A DNA stretch of 64,000 nucleotides from NCBI RefSeq assembly GCF_051014685.1, contig NC_135059.1, positions 1,984,001 to 2,048,000 of the forward strand, written 5' to 3'. This document shows positions 59,219 to 64,000 of this stretch, one piece after another. Below the pieces are notes generated by a model. It was not told the DNA's origin and ran no database searches. It saw only the letters and a program-made list of their open reading frames with translations. The translations under genes and the position numbers were made by a program. This DNA is from Ptiloglossa arizonensis. Taxonomy: Eukaryota > Arthropoda > Insecta > Hymenoptera > Colletidae. Position 1 is the stretch's first letter. Every line of letters starts with the position of its first letter.

Positions 59219-61297
59219 CATCCCGTATCGTCTAGAAAATATACGGAAACGTTGATCTTCTATTCCGGTTTTCGAGCGGATGGTGACTGAAAATCGCGAA
59301 AAACTCTATCGTCGCGAAGGAAATTCAGTGACGGTAGGTGGATTGGTAAATTGGACGGTATCGAGCGATCCGAGTTTCCGAGTCGTAGAGAGTCACCCGA
59401 CAGGGCCAGGACACGACGGTACAGCGGCAATGGCAACTAGAAGCCATGCCGCTGCTGGCTCTATATAGTTCTCACGGGGTTACGAGAAAGCGATTCCCTC
59501 TCGCTTCCACGTTCGCTCTGCTAGCTTTCTTCGCTCCGCCCGATTCGTCTTCGCCTCTTCCCCCGTTGCTGCAGGGATCGGCTAGAAGAGTATCCAGCCC
59601 GTGAACTTTCGACGCTAACGATACTTGTTCCAAGATCAAGAACGAATTCGGACGATGACCGAGAGAGTTTCTATCGGCCTCGGGGAAACGGATATAAGCA
59701 ACCACTCGTTAGAAGTTTGATTTTCACCTCGATAAAAGTTTCGAAATCGTCCCCTACTGCTCAGACGCGTCGATTCCGTAAACAAATATTACTTGGAACG
59801 ATCCTTGTCGCGCGTGGGCTCGGATTTCGTTCGACAGCTTTCTCGTTCTTTCGATTGCACTTGGCCGATCGGCAATAATTGCGTCGATCTGCTTCTATAG
59901 GATCTCTCAATCGATCATCGTCGAGGATGAAAGTACGCTCGCGGTCTTCTCTTCGATGTTCTCGTCACCGTGACATTCGCTCGCTCACAACCTAACGTTT
60001 CGTCTTTGAACTTACGATCCCACCTTGTCTATACACCGTGGACAAGATACTTCGAACAAGTGTCGACAATTCAAGATTTTATCCAAATTTTCTGGAAATT
60101 GGTAACGACGAATTTTAAAGGTCGCTGATTCACGGGACTGTATCGGATCACGAAACAAAAATATTGTAGTTCAAAGTCGTTTCACCCGCGCATTTTAATT
60201 CACGATTCGCGTAAGCAAATATTGAGATAATGGTAACTTGACTTGTTTCATACTCCGTAGAAATAGGAAGTAATCACCAAAAGTTAACGTTTAACGAATG
60301 TTTGTGTAAAGAGTTACCGTTTAGCGAAAGTCTCCGTAGAGAGTATACTGACGTAATTACCGGTAAGAGTACGCGACAGCGATTTAGACTCAAGTAAGGT
60401 GGAACAATGATTGAATTCTTTATTCGGCAAACGGTGGTTTATATACATGATTTTTGATTATCGGTGATCCTGGTGTTTGGGTTATGTGTCGGTCTTATAG
60501 GAGTGCTTGATGGTCCTCACACTGACAACGAATCTGACCTATCCAGAAATTGATAACGATGGATTTTGAAGATCGTTGATACCGAATTTGACATAACAAA
60601 TTCACAATTCGAGATAGCAAGTTCGATACAGTGCACGTTGATAAAAAAAAAATCAAATACTTGTCAAAACATCTTTGTATCGTTTCTTTTCAATGCGAAA
60701 CAAGTTTTTACGATAGATTTCGATTAAACGTATTCGCAGCAACATTTTGGAAATATTCGCACTTGTACTACGGGTAACAAAAGAAACGAAGAAACGTCAA
60801 CTCTGTTGGTAGATCCTACCAAGGAAGAACACCGAAAATTATAATACACTTCGATGTTCCATAGTAAGTAACTCAAACGAAAAGATACGTTCGAAGTGTC
60901 GCGATTTCGTCTTCCTAGCAAAATATTCGGTTGCAAAATCATTCGAAGGAAGAAACACGCGTGTATTTCAACGAAGGATTGTTCTATCGTAGAAAAAAAG
61001 AACCGTTTTTAAATTAAACTTGAGAAATTTGATCACAAATTTTTGCTTCTCGATTCACTGTACTTTAAAGGGAACACTGCAACGAGTGACGCAAAATAGG
61101 AAACGCGCTTTGAAACGAAACCGACGGGATGCAAATGCGAACGCGTTCAAAGGCGAAAGATCACAAACCACGGAAACGCGATTTTGTCACGGACGATGGA
61201 TTTCTCATAGACTCGACCTGGGAAAATCTTTGTCGCGTCGAAATCTCCCAGGACCGATGAGAGCGATCGGTAGCGGAGGGAAACCGAAGAGATACAG
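59219..61297. other. Non-coding stretch
   Basis: No supported gene. A 31-bp near-duplicate (GT..AAAGAGTTACCGTTTAGCGAA / GTAGAGAGT) lies near 60290-60345, and CCAGAAATTGATAACGA-like sequence occurs twice, near 60080 and 60540. Confidence 0.4.
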
Positions 61298-61693
61298 GTG
61301 AAGCGAACTCTCCGGGTCCTGGTTCACTTGTTCCGGTGGGAAAAATCGCTCGTCGAACTTTTGCATATATTAATCCGATTCAGGGGGCCATCCTTTCCTT
61401 CCGTGCCGAACGAGTCCTTTTCACGAATCTCTTCGAGACGGGTATCGAGGGTCGGAACACCGTCGCAGGACTCTACCTGTCGTTCAATGGAAACAGGATA
61501 CCTACCTGTTACTTTTTGTGGGAAGATTTCCTCGGCTCCCGATCCTTCGGCGTTCGGACTCGTGAGAGCCTTCGAGATTATGTGGAAGGATTCACTCGGT
61601 TCCGGCGAGGAGCTTGCGAGGGAGGTTCTTGCGTATCGAGTTTCAAAGAAAATCGAACCATTTTCAGATAGTTATCCGTCGATTCGAGAGTAA
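61298..61693 (+). CDS. Possible coding region, unrecognised
   Basis: Two plus-strand frames overlap for over 300 bp: one of 131 codons (with METGYLPVTFCGKISSAPDP and FEIMWKDSLGSGEELAREVL), the other of 111 codons (with FAYINPIQGAILSFRAERVL and DFLGSRSFGVRTRESLRDYV). A minus-strand frame at 61578-61811 also has a coding-like composition. At most one can be real, and no splice or homology evidence decides. Confidence 0.15.
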   Translation: MKRTLRVLVHLFRWEKSLVELLHILIRFRGPSFPSVPNESFSRISSRRVSRVGTPSQDSTCRSMETGYLPVTFCGKISSAPDPSAFGLVRAFEIMWKDSLGSGEELAREVLAYRVSKKIEPFSDSYPSIRE

Positions 61694-64000
61694 TATCCAG
61701 CCCCCGCGTATCCTCCAACCACTTTCGATCCGTTCTCGAGCGAAGAACGTTGTTAAAAGAACCTCGTTGATTCGAAACAGGAAACGATTCTTTGGAAGCA
61801 GCGCTGGCCAACGCTTCGGAGAAATATTGTAGCGGCTCCTGGCAACAAATTCAGTGACTTGTAACATTCAAACGAATTTGAAACGTTGCAAAAACGTAGT
61901 TCGAACGATGTTAATAAGAATTTTCAAAGTTTCGTACCGCCGCGAATATTTTCTTAAAACACTTTCGATTTTTCCAATCTCGTCACAGTTGACCCTTTCA
62001 GCAGAACACGCAAGCTCGTGTGATTCTATTAATTTTTTCTCTCGGAATGTGCATTCTTTCGAAGTATACAGGATTCTGTCTGAACTTTTAGCGTCGCTTT
62101 GCACGCATTATTTCTGTATGCTTACTTCTATCGTGACTTTTTTCTTCGATGTTGTTTCTTGTGTTCTTCGGTTACGTTAGAGTCAACGTGTTCAATGTTC
62201 CGCTGTTGTCTTTCCTCGCAACGGATCAGTACTTTCGATAGGTTGTTCCGTAAATGAATAAATATCTTCCTAGTTTAATTTAATTTAAAACAAAGCGAAA
62301 ACGATGTACAAAAAAAAAAAAAATAAAATCGATTCGAAGGTGTCTCGTCCATACGAATAACACTTTCACCGTTCGACGGTTCCACTTTTGACATTTTTAC
62401 GTCGATCGAAACGTTTTCTCGGAATTACCCTACACGGATTATATGCATCGAATCTAAACAAAAACCGACGGCGGCGGCGCGCAGGATCGTGCACAGCAAT
62501 TAACGTAATAACACGACGAATTCGAATCTCGGATCTTATCTCGGCAGAATGTGCGGCAGATTTACCATCCAAGAGAACGCGTTACGCAGGTGAAGAGCTC
62601 AGAGCAGATGATTCGTCGAGTTAATGCGGGAGTAACGTAGAATTATGGGGCCGATACCCCGAAGCGGCAAGTTCCTGGTGTCTAACTGCCTCGGACGGAT
62701 CGTGATAAAAATGCGCGCGCCACTTGTTGCGGCGGAAAGATTGGAGAGCATCGAGGTTCAGACTGCTGGGAAAGTCCAGCTTGCAAAAATATCGCCGCTC
62801 GTGAACCTGACGTGCTTTCGTCGATAAAGCGATACGGTAAAACGCGAACCATCGGGGCCCAGCGAGACGTTGATTCACGATACTCCATTATTCGGACGCG
62901 TGACCAGGAGTCTCGTTCGAAACGAGTTTTAACCCTCGGGTCGATAACCGGGTACCTTTTTCGTACTTTCGCTTACAAATTTTCTACCTTATTATCGAAA
63001 TATCGTACAATCGCTACGGAACGTTTTTTTCGATCATTTTGCGCTAATTTACGTTTGCAGAATAATTTGTTTTTGAAGTTATTGTACGTAGGTTTGATTC
63101 TACGCAGGGCAAATCGTGTGAAATATAAGAAAAGATTATTTTTCTTTACGAGTGTTTTTCAATATTGTTCATTATTTTTTTCAAGTTTTTACGACACTTT
63201 GGTAGGTGTTCTATAACATTTTAGATGCGTCTGTGTGTATATGTGTAATACTAATAGAATTATGATTCAAACCGATCGCAAGTGCGTAAACCTGTGCTTG
63301 CGTTTAATGTCACCTTGTTCTCGACCTTTTTTGCTTCTCAGCGAAGTTACACAGCTGGTTTCTTGGTGCGCCGACAAATTGATATTTTTCCTTCGTTTCG
63401 AAAGATCCCTCGGATCGACGCAAAACATTGCGCAGCGATAGCGAATTTTTCATGACATCGTCTTCATAGACGTCAATACCATTTCGTAATACGTCCGTTT
63501 TCTCGATTCGTCGCGAATATTTCGTTTTGGTAGTTGGTTCGTTATCGTCGCGACTGGTACGCTGTATCTCTCATCGCTCGATTAGCGCAATTTCACGTTC
63601 GTTTTCATTCCGCGTGAATCGCGAATCTAATCGGTCGCACGCGCGGTAAACGCGTAAATCCGCCCCTGCCAGCACCTGCTGAACACACTCTTTCCCCGGT
63701 TTGGTACCTCCCGCACGATTCCTAGCCGCTCTCTTACTCCCGTCGTGGCGAGTTCTCCACCCGATCGTATCTTCGGCGTGCCTTCCCCGCCGCAGATTAT
63801 AAACCGCTGGGATTTATGTCGATTCCTGGAATCGGGCCCCGAAAGGAACAGAGAGGTGAGCCCGGACGTTCTTCTTTCGGTTCTGTGTTCTCGGTGGGTT
63901 CCTTTTTTCGAACCGCGCCGTGCGGCCCCCACGGTACTGGCTGCTCACCGTGGCACGGCTTGGGTTATCGCGAGAACCCGATAAATCAAGTTCGCGCGGG
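61694..64000. other. Non-coding stretch
   Basis: No supported gene. TAGGTTGTTCCGTAAATGAA at about 62239 resembles a mariner end without a partner. An A run of 13 lies near 62311. The last 400 bp are GC-rich. Confidence 0.4.

Noticed and set aside
62236..62262. TAGGTTGTTCCGTAAATGAA, resembling a mariner end
   Set aside because: Only one end, and it diverges from the local family after about 11 bases.

Overview
The window looks like nuclear DNA of an insect, and I infer a hymenopteran (bee, wasp or ant). The reasons are: no bacterial-style run of packed genes; short introns (63-221 bp) in the one convincing gene; many small mariner and Tc1-type elements flanked by TA; abundant microsatellites and local tandem arrays; and sequence very rich in CpG (TCG/CGA words), a known hallmark of many Hymenoptera. 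The species cannot be fixed from this alone.

The window is gene-poor. The best-supported gene is a six-exon gene on the plus strand at 15206-17123. It has a strong Kozak start, five GT-AG introns that all keep frame, and an AATAAA signal 20 bp after the stop. It encodes about 362 residues that I do not recognise. A second, weaker candidate lies on the minus strand between about 45.74 and 43.83 kb. A handful of other open frames (about 30.9, 34.7-35.6, 36.4-36.9, 52.9 and 61.3 kb) have plausible composition, but CpG-rich sequence here keeps several frames open at once, so length alone proves little.

Region by region: 0-5 kb holds the edge of a 22-bp array, a 380-bp polypyrimidine tract and a ~175-bp array built of alternating unit types. 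9-13 kb holds a small duplication, a nested mariner/Tc1 insertion and a multi-hairpin inverted-repeat cluster. 15-17 kb holds the gene. 18-19 kb has a Tc1-like element and a GC-rich stretch. 23-28 kb has mariner miniature elements. 36-39 kb has a ~185-bp duplication and a 4 x 115-bp array. 42.5 kb has a small terminal-inverted-repeat element. 44-46 kb has the minus-strand gene candidate. 47.0-49.05 kb is an AT-rich, CpG-poor block formed by a mariner fragment and two Tc1-like elements, one with a transposase N-terminal remnant. 50-59 kb carries a 294-bp spaced duplication and three further tandem arrays (79, ~210 and 53 bp).

Nothing suggests the genes work together as a pathway or cluster. 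The most notable content is the unrecognised spliced gene, the repeated mariner-Tc1 junction and the unusual number of unrelated short tandem arrays. I saw no convincing tRNA, rRNA, known microRNA, virus or CRISPR.
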